A stretch of 64,000 nt of DNA from Kushneria phyllosphaerae (GTDB lineage: Bacteria; Pseudomonadota; Gammaproteobacteria; Pseudomonadales; Halomonadaceae): the NCBI RefSeq assembly GCF_900312995.1, contig NZ_ONZI01000004.1, positions 434,001-498,000 of the forward strand, written 5' to 3'. Of this stretch, positions 38,856-50,693 are shown one piece after another. The notes under the pieces were generated by a model that saw nothing but the letters and a program-made list of their open reading frames with translations, ran no database searches and was not told the origin of the DNA. Position numbers and translations under genes: made by a program. The number at the start of each line of letters is the position of its first letter. The first letter of the stretch is position 1.

Positions 38856-40320
38856 GCCAGTGGGCCTCCAGTGCCAGAGACGCCACGTCCATATCGCTGA
38901 ACGGATGGCGTACGCCCTGAATCTCCTGGTAATCCTCGTGCCCCTTGCCGGCCAGCAGGATAACGTCCTGCGCGCTCGCACTGGCCACGACATCGGCAAT
39001 GGCTTGCGCCCGCCCGGCGACTTCGCGAACGTGCGCCCCTTGTGGCATCTCCGACATGATCATGCGGCGGATATCCTCGGGCGGTTCACTGCGCGGATTA
39101 TCGTCGGTCACCACGACTTCATCGGCAAGCAGTGCTGCCACGCCCCCCATCAGGGGACGCTTGCCGCTGTCACGGTCACCGCCACACCCCAGCACACACC
39201 AGAGCCTGCCCGGCACATGCTCACGAAGGGCCAGCAGTGCGTTGCGAAGCGCATCCGGCGTGTGAGCGTAATCCACCACCACTGCTGGCGCCCTGGAACG
39301 CGCCAGCAGCTGCATGCGTCCCGGCACGGGGGTCAGTTGCCCGGCCGCCTTTAGTAGCGCCTCCAGCGGGCTGCCAAGGCCATACAGGGTCGCGATAGCC
39401 AGCAGCACATTATCCAGATTAAAGCGGCCCATCAACGGCAGCTGCACTGTCCGCTCACCTTCCGGTGTCATGACACTTGCCTCGAGACCGAGGCGTTTCG
39501 CCTGCCAGCGACGTACCTGAAAATCATGATCGTCCTGACTGCCGACCCTCAGCACTTTCGCCCTTTTGGGCACACCTGCCAGCATCAGTCGGGCCAGGGC
39601 ATCGTCAGCGTTGACGACGGCGAGCTCGAGCTCGGACCGCTGAAAGAGGCGCGCCTTGGCAGCCGCATAGGCGGCCATGCCGGGGTGATAATCCAGGTGG
39701 TCACGACTCAGATTGGTAAAGACCGCCGCCCGGATATGACAGCCGCTCAGGCGATGCTGATCGAGCGCATGAGAGGACGCTTCAAGGGCTACACGTTCGG
39801 CACCGGCCAGCGCCAGTTCCCGCAGACGCTGCTGCAGGGAAATGGCATCCGGCGTGGTAAGCCCGGCATGGTTGAGCGCACCGGGGCGACCGCTGCCCAG
39901 CGTACCTACAAGCCCTGCAGGCGTTTCGAGTGCTTCACTGAGCGCCGCGATGTAATGCGTTACCGAACTCTTGCCGTTGGTCCCGGTTACGGCGATCTGC
40001 TCAAGCGAGGCCGGCACGCCCATGACCAGGGACGCCAGCTGACCCAGTCGTTCGGGCAGCGCCTCAAGCACGACGATATCCCTGGCCTCTTCCTGCCATG
40101 GCGGTGCTACCAGAGACAGCGCGGCACCTCGCTCGCGCGCCTGATCGATGTACTGACGCCCATCAACGCGCGTTCCCGGCAGGGCCACAAAAACATCACC
40201 GGGTTGAACATGACGTGAATCCAGCACCAGTCGGGCATCGTCTGACAGGGGCAACATGCCAATGTCGGGCCAGAGCGTGGCAATGGCATTGGCCAGCGTG
40301 CTGGTCGGCAAATCAGGCAC
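38848..40320 (-). CDS. murE: UDP-MurNAc-L-Ala-D-Glu--meso-diaminopimelate ligase
   Basis: MurE adds the third residue of the stem peptide. The 490-residue protein has the P-loop AVTGTNGKSSVTHYIA near residue 112, LEASSHALDQHRL and the DDNPRSEP motif, whose Asp-Asn-Pro-Arg specifies meso-diaminopimelate rather than lysine. The start is GTG at 40320, with a perfect AAGGAG seven nt upstream, overlapping the ftsI stop by 8 nt; the longer frame before it is not MurE-like. A typical Gram-negative wall chemistry follows. Confidence 0.97.
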   Translation of the reverse strand: MPDLPTSTLANAIATLWPDIGMLPLSDDARLVLDSRHVQPGDVFVALPGTRVDGRQYIDQARERGAALSLVAPPWQEEARDIVVLEALPERLGQLASLVMGVPASLEQIAVTGTNGKSSVTHYIAALSEALETPAGLVGTLGSGRPGALNHAGLTTPDAISLQQRLRELALAGAERVALEASSHALDQHRLSGCHIRAAVFTNLSRDHLDYHPGMAAYAAAKARLFQRSELELAVVNADDALARLMLAGVPKRAKVLRVGSQDDHDFQVRRWQAKRLGLEASVMTPEGERTVQLPLMGRFNLDNVLLAIATLYGLGSPLEALLKAAGQLTPVPGRMQLLARSRAPAVVVDYAHTPDALRNALLALREHVPGRLWCVLGCGGDRDSGKRPLMGGVAALLADEVVVTDDNPRSEPPEDIRRMIMSEMPQGAHVREVAGRAQAIADVVASASAQDVILLAGKGHEDYQEIQGVRHPFSDMDVASLALEAHWHE

Positions 40321-42058
40321 CAGGCGACTCCTTGCTCTGATCGTCGGGAGGAACATCCAGAAGGCGCAGCGCGTTGCCGGCCACCCGGGCAAAGATGGGC
40401 GCAGCCACCAGGCCACCGTAATACTCCTTGCCCTTCGGATTATCGATTGAAATCACGGTCACGATCCGAGGATTGCTCGCCGGTGCAATGCCGACAAAGT
40501 TGGAGCGATAGGCCTCTTTCTGATAACCGGTATTGCCGATCTTTCTGACGGTACCGGTCTTGCCGGCCACCCGATAGCCTTCCAGTGCAGCGCGCGTGCC
40601 ACCACCGCCCGGCTCCACCACCGTTTCCATCATGCGGATCAGCTCGTGGGACGTCTTGGACGACATCACCCGATGGCCTTCCGGCGGCTTGTTCAGCTTG
40701 AGCAGCGAAGGCGGCACCTGCTTGCCATCGTTGGTAATCGCCGTATAGGCACTGGCCAGCTGTACCGCATTGACCGACAGTCCATACCCATAAGAAAGCG
40801 TGGCCCGCTTGGCCTTTGACCAGCTAAACGGTGAGGGCAGGCTGCCGGTGGCTTCGCCGGGAAAACCAAGGCCCGTGGGATGGCCCAGCTTCATGCTGTC
40901 ATAAACGTTCCAGATCGCATCATCGGGAAGCGCCAGCGCCATGTGGGTCATGCCGATATTGGAGGAGTGGGTGATGACCCCGGTCATGTCCAGCTTGCCG
41001 AAATTGCGGGTATCCTTGATGGTATAGCCATCCACCATCATCCAGCCGGGGCTGGTATCCATCGGCGTATCCGGCGTGAACTTGCCTGACTCAAGCCCTG
41101 CGCTCATGGCCAGCGGCTTCATGACAGAACCAGGTTCAAAGGCATCGGTCAGCGAACGATTGCGCAGTCCCGCCGGGTCTACACTGGTGCGGTTATTGGG
41201 GTTATAGGAGGGCAGACTGACCATGGCCAGCACTTCCCCCGTATGGGCATCCATCATCACAAGGGTGCCGCTATCAGCATTGTGCTCGTTGACAGCCGCC
41301 TTGAGCTCGCGATAGGCCAGATACTGCAAGCGAAGGTTGACCGACAGCGTCACGTCACCACCCGGATGCGCTTCCCGGATCATGTGCAAATCGCGTACCA
41401 GCTGTCCCTTGCGATCCTGCAGCACGCGTCGCTGCCCCGGCAGCCCTGACAGATAGCGGTCAAAGGCCAGCTCGAGCCCTTCCTGACCGTGATCATCAAT
41501 GTTGGTCATGCCGACCAGCTGCGAAGTGACTTCGCCGGCCGGATAGTAGCGCTTGTACTCATGACGACCGTGCACGCCGGGAATATCGAGCGCCAGCACA
41601 CGGCTGGCAGGCTCGGGCGTGACGCGACGCTTGAGGTACATGAATTCCTTGCCGCGGTAGTTTTTCACGCGCGCCATGAAATCAGAGGGTGACTCATCCA
41701 GTGCCTTGGCCAGACGGGTCAGCTGGACCGGATCCTCTGGAAGATCGCCGGGATTTGCCCAGAGGGTGACAACCGGCGTGGACACGGCCAGCGGTTCGCC
41801 ATCGCGGTCGGTGATCATGCCGCGGTGAGCATCGATGTTCTGCACACGAATGGTTCTGGAGTCGCCCTGCCCCTGAAGGAACTGATGGTCAAACACCTGC
41901 AAATAAACAATGCGCCCTACCAGTACTGCCATGGCCACGAAAATGATGGCGAGTACGAACCGATAGCGCCAGATCGGCATGGCGGCCACATGGCTTGCCG
42001 CCGTATCGCCCCCATACATGCGTGCATTACGCCCGACACGGCGGTTTTGTTCACTCAT
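40313..42058 (-). CDS. ftsI: Septal peptidoglycan transpeptidase FtsI (PBP3)
   Basis: FtsI cross-links septal peptidoglycan together with FtsW. The 581-residue class B PBP has an N-terminal membrane anchor (FVLAIIFVAMAVLVGRIVYL, ~30-50) and a pedestal domain. The transpeptidase domain has the active-site Ser in EPGSVMKPLAM, the SSN motif in THSSNIGM and VAGKTGTVRK. It overlaps ftsL by 4 nt and murE by 8 nt. Confidence 0.98.
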   Translation of the reverse strand: MSEQNRRVGRNARMYGGDTAASHVAAMPIWRYRFVLAIIFVAMAVLVGRIVYLQVFDHQFLQGQGDSRTIRVQNIDAHRGMITDRDGEPLAVSTPVVTLWANPGDLPEDPVQLTRLAKALDESPSDFMARVKNYRGKEFMYLKRRVTPEPASRVLALDIPGVHGRHEYKRYYPAGEVTSQLVGMTNIDDHGQEGLELAFDRYLSGLPGQRRVLQDRKGQLVRDLHMIREAHPGGDVTLSVNLRLQYLAYRELKAAVNEHNADSGTLVMMDAHTGEVLAMVSLPSYNPNNRTSVDPAGLRNRSLTDAFEPGSVMKPLAMSAGLESGKFTPDTPMDTSPGWMMVDGYTIKDTRNFGKLDMTGVITHSSNIGMTHMALALPDDAIWNVYDSMKLGHPTGLGFPGEATGSLPSPFSWSKAKRATLSYGYGLSVNAVQLASAYTAITNDGKQVPPSLLKLNKPPEGHRVMSSKTSHELIRMMETVVEPGGGGTRAALEGYRVAGKTGTVRKIGNTGYQKEAYRSNFVGIAPASNPRIVTVISIDNPKGKEYYGGLVAAPIFARVAGNALRLLDVPPDDQSKESPGA

Positions 42059-42387
42059 GGCCGCATGACTCTGGTGTGGTGGACATCCGGCACGTGCATC
42101 TCAAGGCGATCGCGGGCCAGATTTTCGATACGTGAAGGGGTCGACCAGGTGCTTTCTTCCAGCAGCAGGCGGCTCCAGACCGTTTGAAGCTGGTCGTGCC
42201 GATGCTCCATGGTTTGAAGGCGCGCATACTGGGAGCGCGTATGGTAGGCCGTGCTGATGACGCCCAGCGCTGAAAGGATAACCAGCAGCAACAGCACCAG
42301 AATCACGCCATGCATGAAGGTCAGGCGAAGACGAAAGGGCCACTGCCATTGTCCGCGCGACGTTGAGCCCGGGGTGCGTTCCGCCAT
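42055..42387 (-). CDS. ftsL: Cell division protein FtsL
   Basis: The 110-residue bitopic protein has a basic N-terminus, one membrane span (FMHGVILVLLLLVILSALGVI, ~23-43) and a periplasmic heptad-repeat coiled coil. It forms the FtsQLB complex that activates FtsWI. The family is weakly conserved, so the call rests on topology, size and position between rsmH and ftsI; all three agree. It begins 5 nt after rsmH. Confidence 0.93.
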   Translation of the reverse strand: MAERTPGSTSRGQWQWPFRLRLTFMHGVILVLLLLVILSALGVISTAYHTRSQYARLQTMEHRHDQLQTVWSRLLLEESTWSTPSRIENLARDRLEMHVPDVHHTRVMRP

Positions 42388-42392
42388 GATGA

Positions 42393-43352
42393 CTAGCCCT
42401 CCTGCCCCAGCTTGCGCGCCACGCGCATGACCGCACTGCGGGCACGGACGTTGAGTCCGGTTTCCTGCTCATCCGGACGAATGGCCTTGCCTACAGGCGC
42501 CATGTCCCGCTGGATCTGATCCTCGCGCAGCGGCATATGGCGTGGCAGATGCTGATCGCCTCGAGACTTGTCACGAATAAAGCGTTTGACCAGGCGGTCT
42601 TCCAGCGAATGAAAGCTGATCACCACCAGACGCCCCCCCGGCGCCAGCGCCTCAAGCGCGGCATCCAGGGCACGCTCAAGCTGGCCCAGCTCATCATTGA
42701 GATGAATACGAATGGCCTGAAAGGCACGAGTGGCAGGATGACGCCCCTTTTCCCATGCCGGATGCGCCGTCTTTAAAAGCTCGGCAAGTTCTACGGTACG
42801 GGTAATGGGCGCTTCCTTGCGCTGCGTGACCACAGCGCGCGCCAGGCGTTTGGCAAAACGCTCCTCGCCCAGACGCTTGAAAACGTCGGCCATCTCGCGC
42901 TCGGGCGTTTCGGCAATCCACTGGGCGGCGCTGATGCCGGCATCGGGATCCATGCGCATATCGAGCGGGCCGTCGCGCATGAAGCTAAAGCCTCGACTGG
43001 CATCATCAAGCTGGGGAGAAGAGACACCCACATCCAGCAGGATGCCGGAGAGTCTGCCATGTACGCCCTGCTGGCGTGCCACGTCGCCCAGATCCGCGAA
43101 GGTGGCGCGTGCGATGCAAAATCGCGAATCCTCGATGGTGGCGGCTGCGGCCAGCGCCTCGGGGTCCCGGTCGATGGCGACAAGACGGCCCTGATCATCC
43201 AGACGATCAAGGATGGCGCGGGAATGCCCGCCACGCCCGAAGGTGCCGTCCAGATAGAGGCCGTCCGGCCGCTGAACGAGGGCATCGACGGCACCCTCAA
43301 GCAGGACGCTTTCATGCTTGTGGTCTTGCCGGATACCTGGGGTCTGATTCAT
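42393..43352 (-). CDS. rsmH: 16S rRNA (cytosine-1402 N4) methyltransferase
   Basis: RsmH (MraW) methylates N4 of C1402 in 16S rRNA using SAM. The 319-residue protein has [13 protein letters not shown], the SAM-binding [35 protein letters not shown] and [12 protein letters not shown]. It is the first gene of the dcw cluster here. The mraZ gene normally before it is missing. Only 32 nt separate its ATG from the presumed end of the RNase P RNA, and the Shine-Dalgarno is weak. Confidence 0.98.
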   Translation of the reverse strand: MNQTPGIRQDHKHESVLLEGAVDALVQRPDGLYLDGTFGRGGHSRAILDRLDDQGRLVAIDRDPEALAAAATIEDSRFCIARATFADLGDVARQQGVHGRLSGILLDVGVSSPQLDDASRGFSFMRDGPLDMRMDPDAGISAAQWIAETPEREMADVFKRLGEERFAKRLARAVVTQRKEAPITRTVELAELLKTAHPAWEKGRHPATRAFQAIRIHLNDELGQLERALDAALEALAPGGRLVVISFHSLEDRLVKRFIRDKSRGDQHLPRHMPLREDQIQRDMAPVGKAIRPDEQETGLNVRARSAVMRVARKLGQEG

Positions 43353-43384
43353 GAGGACTCAAGGGATGTTTCAAGAAGAAAACA

Positions 43385-43753
<369 letters not shown>

Positions 43754-43760
43754 GCGCGCA

Positions 43761-43789
43761 AGAATATCAGTGCCGGCCCCCGGGTCCAA
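43761..43789 (-). promoter_or_regulatory. rnpB promoter
   Basis: TTGGAC and TATTCT are separated by exactly 17 nt on the minus strand, and the predicted start falls at ~43753, beside the P1 helix. The discriminator TGCGCGC is GC-rich, a feature of stringently controlled stable-RNA promoters. Confidence 0.75.
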
Positions 43790-43878
43790 GCGCGTTAACC
43801 ATTTTTATCCTTGTGCACAGCCATTGGTGACGCCCTGGCAACAATTACTTACGAAGTTCGCCTGTCAAGGGCATCCCT

Positions 43879-44742
43879 TCAAGAGGGTCTATCGTCCTTG
43901 AGCTGCTGCGCACGCTGATACCAGTCACTCTTGCGCCCGCCCAGGATGCGGGTTGCCACACTTGCCGACTGCTTGACCCCTACGCCCTCGTCCAGAAGCG
44001 ACGACAACAGCTGATCGCCATCGACCTGACCAACGTCGGCGTGCGCCTTCTCCGGTGCCGGCGCCATCATGACCACGAACTCACCGCGCATCTGGTCGGC
44101 ATCTTCTGCCATGCGCTCAAGGAGACTGCGCGCCGTGCCCTGTAAAAAGGTTTCAAAGGTTTTGGTCAGCTCTCGTGCGATCACCAGATGGCGCTCACCA
44201 AACACGGTCTCGATATCTTCCAGCAGCTGGCGAATCCGGTGCGGCGATTCATACAGCACCAGCGTCACCGGCAGTTCCACGACATCACTCAACCGCTGGC
44301 GTCGCCCGGCGCTTTTGGCCGGTAAAAAACCCTCAAACAGAAACCGTTCTGTCGGCAACCCTGCAGCACTCAGCGCCGTAATCAGCGCACTCGGCCCGGG
44401 AATGGGAATGACGGTGTAGTCGGCGTCTCGCAGCGCCTGCACCAGACGATAGCCGGGGTCTGAAATCAGCGGCGTGCCGGCATCACTGATCAGAGCAACC
44501 CGCTGCCCGTCATCGAGGGCCTGCTTGATACGCTCAATGCGCGAGGTTTCGTTGTGTTCGTGGAGGGACATCAGAGGCACCCGCACCCCGATATGATCGA
44601 GCAGGCGCACGCTGTGACGGGTATCTTCAGCCGCAACCAGATCGGCCTGTGCCAGGGTATCCATGGCACGTCTGGAGAGGTCATCAAGGTTACCAATCGG
44701 CGTGGCAACCACGTACAATGCGCCCTTGTTAAAACTATTCAT
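43879..44742 (-). CDS. rsmI: 16S rRNA (cytidine-1402 2'-O) methyltransferase
   Basis: RsmI methylates the 2'-O of C1402, the same nucleotide whose N4 is methylated by RsmH nearby. The 287-residue tetrapyrrole-methylase-fold protein starts with GALYVVATPIGNLDDLS and contains AAEDTRHS, ISDAGTPLISDPGYRLV and IPGPSALITALSAAG. The gene is upstream of rnpB and rsmH on the same strand and divergent from lpoA, a conserved arrangement in Gammaproteobacteria. Confidence 0.97.
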   Translation of the reverse strand: MNSFNKGALYVVATPIGNLDDLSRRAMDTLAQADLVAAEDTRHSVRLLDHIGVRVPLMSLHEHNETSRIERIKQALDDGQRVALISDAGTPLISDPGYRLVQALRDADYTVIPIPGPSALITALSAAGLPTERFLFEGFLPAKSAGRRQRLSDVVELPVTLVLYESPHRIRQLLEDIETVFGERHLVIARELTKTFETFLQGTARSLLERMAEDADQMRGEFVVMMAPAPEKAHADVGQVDGDQLLSSLLDEGVGVKQSASVATRILGGRKSDWYQRAQQLKDDRPS

Positions 44743-44908
44743 GTCATCACACTACGCTGGTTCGGACGCGTTATTGCTTTCGGATTTGCCTGTGTCATGA
44801 CCAAAAACGGTACAGGCTCGACTGGAGCTGCATGGTACGCCGTGCAGTTCGCTGACGCCACGCTGTGGCGCCATCATGGAGACCGGCAAGAAAAGGAAAT
44901 GTCCAGGC

Positions 44909-46639
44909 ATGCGAACATCACTTACCAGACTGGCCGGCGCGGCCATGGTGGCACTGACACTGGCAGGCTGTGCCGGCACATCAGGCATTGTCGATCGCTT
45001 TGGCGGTCTGTCCTCTGACGATCTTCTGAGCCAGGCCCAGCAGCAACAGGGCAGCGAAGCCGCTGCCACACGCCTTCAGGCCGCCGAGCTGCTACAGCGC
45101 CAGGGCGACAATGCTCGCGCACTGGAAGTGGCCAATGCGCTTGACCGCTCCGTACTGCCCAACGACCAGCAGATTCGCTGGGCCCTGCTGACATCGCGCG
45201 CCGCGCTGGAACTGCAGGACCCACAGACGGCGCTTGAGGCCACAGGTATCGTGGATAGCGCCATGGCGCTGCCGGACAATGAACGCAATATACTGCTTGA
45301 GCGCCGCGGCCTGGCCCAGGCCATGAATAATCAGCCGTTTGACGCAGCACAGACGCTGATCGCCCTGCAGCAGCGCACGGACGATACCCAGCTCAATGAC
45401 ACCATCTGGCGCCAGCTCAATCGCCTTGATCCGGGCCAGCTCGATCAACTGGCAGGCCAGGGCAGCGTTGCGGCCGGCTGGGTTGAACTTGCACAACTGC
45501 AGCGCCGACAGGGTGCCAACATCGGCGCCCTGACCGACGCCATCAGCCAGTGGCAGTCCAATAACGCTCGTCACCCCGCCTCGCGCCGTCTGCCTACTGA
45601 CCTGGGTGCGCTGGACGAGATCCGTGATCAGGAAATTCGCAAGATTGCGGTGTTTTTACCTCAGAGCGGCCCGCTGGAATCCATTGCTACCGCGATTCGT
45701 GAAGGCATCGAAACCCGCGCCGACGACGTTCGAAGTCAGGGCGGCCAGATTCCCGAGCTGGTGTTTTACGACACTACCGGCCAGGACATCGAAAGCCTTT
45801 ATGCACGCGCTACCATGGAAGGCGCCCAGGCCGTGATCGGCCCGCTAAGCAAGGAGCAGGTGTCACAGCTGGAAACCCGTGACGGGGTTGCGCTGCCGAC
45901 GCTGGCGCTCAATTACGGTACGCACGACCACAACACCGCCCGCAATCTGTTCCAGTACGGTCTCTCGGCCGAGGATGAAGCACGCCAGGCCGCCCAGCGT
46001 GGCCAGCTAGACGGCCACCATAAGGCCGGCGTCATGGTCCCTGACAATGAATGGGGTAGCCGCGTGCTGGGCGCCTTCCAGAAGGAGTGGCAGCAGGAAG
46101 GCGGTGATCTGGTCAGCGTCCAGAATTACGATCCCTCCGCTTCTGCGACGTCCGCGGTCAAATCCGTCCTTAATGGCGGCCGCGGCCGGCCCGACATGCT
46201 TTTCCTGCTGGCCCTGCCCGGCTATGCTCGCCAGGTCCCCCCGACACTGGATTATTACAACGCCGCGAACCTGCCCATCTATGCGACATCTCACGCCTAT
46301 GAAGGGGCACCCCAGCCCAGGCTGGATCACGACCTTGATGATGTGATGTTTGTGGACATTCCCTGGCTGATCCCCGAAGCCGCCGCGGGCGGCAGCGATG
46401 CTCTGCCCTTTGAATCGACCCGTGAGCGTCTGATCAAGGACGACCAGCCGGCACTGATCAAGCTTCACGCCATGGGCGTGGATGCCTTTGAGCTGGCACG
46501 CCGACTGCCGGTCATGAGCGCCATTGGCGGGTTTGAACTCTACGGCGCCACCGGCAGGCTCGCCCCCGGACAGGATGGTCGGATCGTGCGCACCCTGCCC
46601 TGGGCGATGTTTCGCAACGGTCAGCCGTCGCTGCCCTGA
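44909..46639 (+). CDS. lpoA: Outer-membrane lipoprotein activator of PBP1a (LpoA/LppC)
   Basis: LpoA reaches from the outer membrane through the peptidoglycan to stimulate PBP1a. The 576-residue product has a lipoprotein signal with lipobox LAGC, a helical TPR-like N-terminal domain (~40-240) and a C-terminal periplasmic-binding-protein fold starting at RKIAVFLPQSGPLESIATAIREG. I start at ATG 44909 (MRTSLTRLAGAAM), which gives a normal signal peptide; the frame is open eleven codons further. Next come yraN, diaA and a BON lipoprotein gene, as in E. coli. Confidence 0.94.
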   Translation: MRTSLTRLAGAAMVALTLAGCAGTSGIVDRFGGLSSDDLLSQAQQQQGSEAAATRLQAAELLQRQGDNARALEVANALDRSVLPNDQQIRWALLTSRAALELQDPQTALEATGIVDSAMALPDNERNILLERRGLAQAMNNQPFDAAQTLIALQQRTDDTQLNDTIWRQLNRLDPGQLDQLAGQGSVAAGWVELAQLQRRQGANIGALTDAISQWQSNNARHPASRRLPTDLGALDEIRDQEIRKIAVFLPQSGPLESIATAIREGIETRADDVRSQGGQIPELVFYDTTGQDIESLYARATMEGAQAVIGPLSKEQVSQLETRDGVALPTLALNYGTHDHNTARNLFQYGLSAEDEARQAAQRGQLDGHHKAGVMVPDNEWGSRVLGAFQKEWQQEGGDLVSVQNYDPSASATSAVKSVLNGGRGRPDMLFLLALPGYARQVPPTLDYYNAANLPIYATSHAYEGAPQPRLDHDLDDVMFVDIPWLIPEAAAGGSDALPFESTRERLIKDDQPALIKLHAMGVDAFELARRLPVMSAIGGFELYGATGRLAPGQDGRIVRTLPWAMFRNGQPSLP

Positions 46640-46645
46640 TTTATC

Positions 46646-48226
<1,581 letters not shown>

Positions 48227-48271
48227 ATCCCTCGGCACCCTGCCGGCCAATGAAACAAGAAATGACAACGC

Positions 48272-48303
48272 AAAAAAACGGACCCGCCTTCATGGCGGGT
48301 CCG
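48272..48303 (-). terminator. Intrinsic terminator of sspB
   Basis: A perfect 10-bp stem CGGACCCGCC / GGCGGGTCCG with a 5-nt loop is followed on the minus strand by a run of seven T, 28 nt past the sspB stop. In the other direction (dolP) it lacks a T tract. Confidence 0.85.
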
Positions 48304-48330
48304 CTGGTATAGCGACGCAGTATCAGATAA

Positions 48331-48816
48331 TTACTTGATGACCTTCAAAGACGGACGTCCCTTGCGAGGACGGGAATCATCGTCGTCATCATCATTACCC
48401 TCACCACTTTCCTCATCCGTTCTCGCCACTGCCCCCAGATGCGAGTCTCGCTCGTCGAGCTCATCACTACCCGACTCGGCAGCATCCGAGGCGTCGTCCG
48501 GCATGACAGGCTCCTGACCAAAGACCATGCCCACGCCGTTTTCGCGTGCATAGATGGCGACGATGGCATCGATGGGCAATTCAACTGTCATTGGCTGGCC
48601 ACTAAAACGAGCATTGAAGGCCACCATGTCATTTTCCATGAAAAGCTCTCGAACAGCCCCGGGGCCGATATTGAGCACAATCTGGCCGTTTTGAACAAAC
48701 TGCTCTGGTACTACCACACCCGTGCGCTCGGCATCGACAACGACATAGGGTGTACAGTCGTTGTCCAGCAGCCACTGATACAACGCACGAATCAGATAGG
48801 GACGGCTGGAATGCAT
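48331..48816 (-). CDS. sspB: ClpXP specificity-enhancing factor SspB
   Basis: SspB is an adaptor that brings ssrA-tagged proteins from stalled ribosomes to ClpXP. The 161-residue protein has the N-terminal peptide-binding domain (RPYLIRALYQWLLDNDCTPYVVVDA, NIGPGAVRELFMENDMVAFNARFSG). A disordered acidic linker (~115-145) follows, and the short C-terminal basic tail RPSLKVIK docks on the ClpX zinc domain. It is downstream of sspA, the normal sspAB order, 96 nt apart. Confidence 0.95.
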   Translation of the reverse strand: MHSSRPYLIRALYQWLLDNDCTPYVVVDAERTGVVVPEQFVQNGQIVLNIGPGAVRELFMENDMVAFNARFSGQPMTVELPIDAIVAIYARENGVGMVFGQEPVMPDDASDAAESGSDELDERDSHLGAVARTDEESGEGNDDDDDDSRPRKGRPSLKVIK

Positions 48817-48912
48817 GTTTTCACCTCACTGAAGAATGCATCAAATGAAAGGCCCTGCGCATCAATCAGTCTGTTGACTGCAGGCCATCCGGCACCTGCA
48901 GCGATAATCCGA

Positions 48913-49542
48913 TCAGCTGCGAAGCTCGCGCTCCGACTCCAGAAGCGATGCCCGGAAGGCATCCCGCGCAAACAGCCTTTCCATATAGCCCATCAGCGGC
49001 TTGACCTGCTGTTCGGGCAGATCAACACCCAGTGCCGGCAAACGCCAGAGGATAGGCGCCAGACAGCAGTCCACCAGCGAAAATTCTTCGCTCATGAAAA
49101 ACGGGATATCTTCAAAAATCGGGCTGATACCGATCAGGCTCTCGCGCAATTCCTTGCGCGCCTGCTCGACTTCCTTTTTGGAACCCGGTGACAGGATACG
49201 CTCCACCATGGGGCACCACTCACGCTCGATACGGTGCATCCACAGTCGACTTTGAGCACGCGCCACCGGGTAAACCGGCAAAAGTGGCGGATGCGGAAAA
49301 CGCTCATCCAGGTATTCCATCATGACCTTGGATTCATAAAGAACCAGATCACGATCAATCAGTGTCGGCACACTATTATAAGGGTTGAGGTCGGCCAGCT
49401 CCGCCGGACGATGCTCATCGTTGACCTCAATGATGTCAACGGAAATCCCCTTTTCGGCCAGCACGATCCTGACACGATGGCTGTAATGGTCGTCACTGCC
49501 TGTATAGAACGTCATTGACGATCGTTTGGCCACAACACCCAT
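48913..49542 (-). CDS. sspA: Stringent starvation protein A
   Basis: SspA is an RNA polymerase-associated protein with a glutathione-S-transferase fold that helps survival in stationary phase and acid. The 209-residue product contains the thioredoxin-like N-terminal domain ([21 protein letters not shown], where the GST catalytic residues are missing as usual) and [19 protein letters not shown]. The ATG is preceded by GAGGACTTTCT. It lies 166 nt after rpsI on the same strand, separated by the rpsI terminator, the standard rplM-rpsI-sspA-sspB order. Confidence 0.96.
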   Translation of the reverse strand: MGVVAKRSSMTFYTGSDDHYSHRVRIVLAEKGISVDIIEVNDEHRPAELADLNPYNSVPTLIDRDLVLYESKVMMEYLDERFPHPPLLPVYPVARAQSRLWMHRIEREWCPMVERILSPGSKKEVEQARKELRESLIGISPIFEDIPFFMSEEFSLVDCCLAPILWRLPALGVDLPEQQVKPLMGYMERLFARDAFRASLLESERELRS

Positions 49543-49656
49543 AGAAAGTCCTCACTTTGATGACGAGCTGGATAATAACACGAGAGCACGCCTTTCGGGT
49601 TGCCGGATTGGCAACCACAGCGTTTCAACAGAGATGCAAAAAACTGTCCTGCAGAC

Positions 49657-49687
49657 ACAAAAACGCCCGGGGAAAACACCCGGGCGT
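49657..49687 (-). terminator. Intrinsic terminator of the rplM-rpsI operon
   Basis: A 9-bp stem ACGCCCGGG / CCCGGGCGT with a 7-nt loop is followed on the minus strand by TTTTTG, 21 nt after the rpsI stop. Confidence 0.85.
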
Positions 49688-49708
49688 CCTGTGACATGAC
49701 GTCGAAGC

Positions 49709-50101
49709 TTAACGCTTGGAGAACTGGGGACGACGACGTGCCTTGCGCAGACCGACCTTCTTACGCTCGACCATACGCGCATCACGCGTCACATAGCCGG
49801 CGCTGCGCAGCGGAGCGCGCAATTCTTCATTGTATTCCATCAGGGCACGAGTAATGCCGTGACGAATGGCGCCTGCCTGCGCAGAACCGCCGCCACCCTG
49901 AACGGTGACAAAAATGTCGAACTGGTTGGTCAGTTCGGTCAACTCAAGCGGCTGACGCACGACCATCTGAGCGGTCACGCGGCCGAAATATTCGTTGAGT
50001 TCACGCTTGTTGACCGTGATCTTGCCATTGCCCGGACGCAGAAAAACGCGTGCGGTAGAGGTCTTGCGGCGGCCTGTGCCGTAGTACTGCTGCTGTGCCA
50101 T
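49709..50101 (-). CDS. rpsI: 30S ribosomal protein S9
   Basis: S9 sits in the 30S head, its C-terminal tail reaching the P-site tRNA. The 130-residue protein begins [23 protein letters not shown] and ends in the basic PQFSKR tail with the essential final SKR. It is 12 nt after rplM and cotranscribed with it. Confidence 0.98.
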   Translation of the reverse strand: MAQQQYYGTGRRKTSTARVFLRPGNGKITVNKRELNEYFGRVTAQMVVRQPLELTELTNQFDIFVTVQGGGGSAQAGAIRHGITRALMEYNEELRAPLRSAGYVTRDARMVERKKVGLRKARRRPQFSKR

Positions 50102-50113
50102 GAAAATGTTCCT

Positions 50114-50542
50114 TTAGAGATTCAGTGCCTGAGGTTGCTGCGCCGCATGAGGATGCTCACCACCGGCATAAACCTTGAGCTTGGAATACATGGCGCGACC
50201 CAGCGGGCCCTTGGGCAGCATTCCCTTGACAGCGATTTCGATAACACGCTCCGGAGCATGATCGATCATCTGCTCGAAGTTCATCGAACGCAGGCCGCCC
50301 GGATAACCGGTATGGCGGTAATACTGTTTGGCAAAGGCTTTCTTGCCGGTCACACGGACCTTCTCGGCGTTGACGATGACGATGTAATCGCCGGTATCAA
50401 CGTGAGGTGTATATTCGGGCTTGTGCTTGCCACGCAGGCGGCGAGCGATCTCGGTAGCCAGTCGACCCAGAGTCTTGTCTGCAGCGTCGATGACATACCA
50501 GTCGCGCTGCACGGACTGCGGTTTGGCGCTGAACGTCTTCAT
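50114..50542 (-). CDS. rplM: 50S ribosomal protein L13
   Basis: L13 is an early-assembling 23S rRNA-binding protein. The 142-residue product (same length as E. coli) starts [20 protein letters not shown] and contains [25 protein letters not shown] and the C-terminal [14 protein letters not shown] strong promoter and a leader of about 100 nt with an inverted repeat precede it. In E. coli L13 represses its own operon through the leader. Confidence 0.98.
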   Translation of the reverse strand: MKTFSAKPQSVQRDWYVIDAADKTLGRLATEIARRLRGKHKPEYTPHVDTGDYIVIVNAEKVRVTGKKAFAKQYYRHTGYPGGLRSMNFEQMIDHAPERVIEIAVKGMLPKGPLGRAMYSKLKVYAGGEHPHAAQQPQALNL

Positions 50543-50605
50543 GTATGAATCACCATGGTTGTGGCGAGAGCGTTGCTACTGCCCTGCCAATCCCTATTTT
50601 TCTTG

Positions 50606-50635
50606 GTTGTTGCCCCTGCAGGCAGACACAACAAC
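50606..50635 (-). promoter_or_regulatory. Inverted repeat in the rplM leader
   Basis: GTTGTT (50635-50630 read on the minus strand) and AACAAC (50611-50606) flank 18 nt that contain a smaller CTGC/GCAG pairing. The hairpin would form in the 5' leader of rplM-rpsI. It may be the autoregulatory L13 site, but this is inference from position. Confidence 0.4.
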
Positions 50636-50650
50636 GATAAGCGAGCGCGC

Positions 50651-50679
50651 ATTGTACAGAGCCCGGCGCCGGCGAACAA
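50651..50679 (-). promoter_or_regulatory. Promoter of rplM-rpsI
   Basis: TTGTTC and TACAAT are separated by exactly 17 nt on the minus strand, ~105 nt upstream of the rplM ATG. It is the best sigma-70 type match near this operon, and a GC-rich discriminator (GCGCGC) follows. Confidence 0.75.
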
Positions 50680-50693
50680 GGGGTTAATCACAG

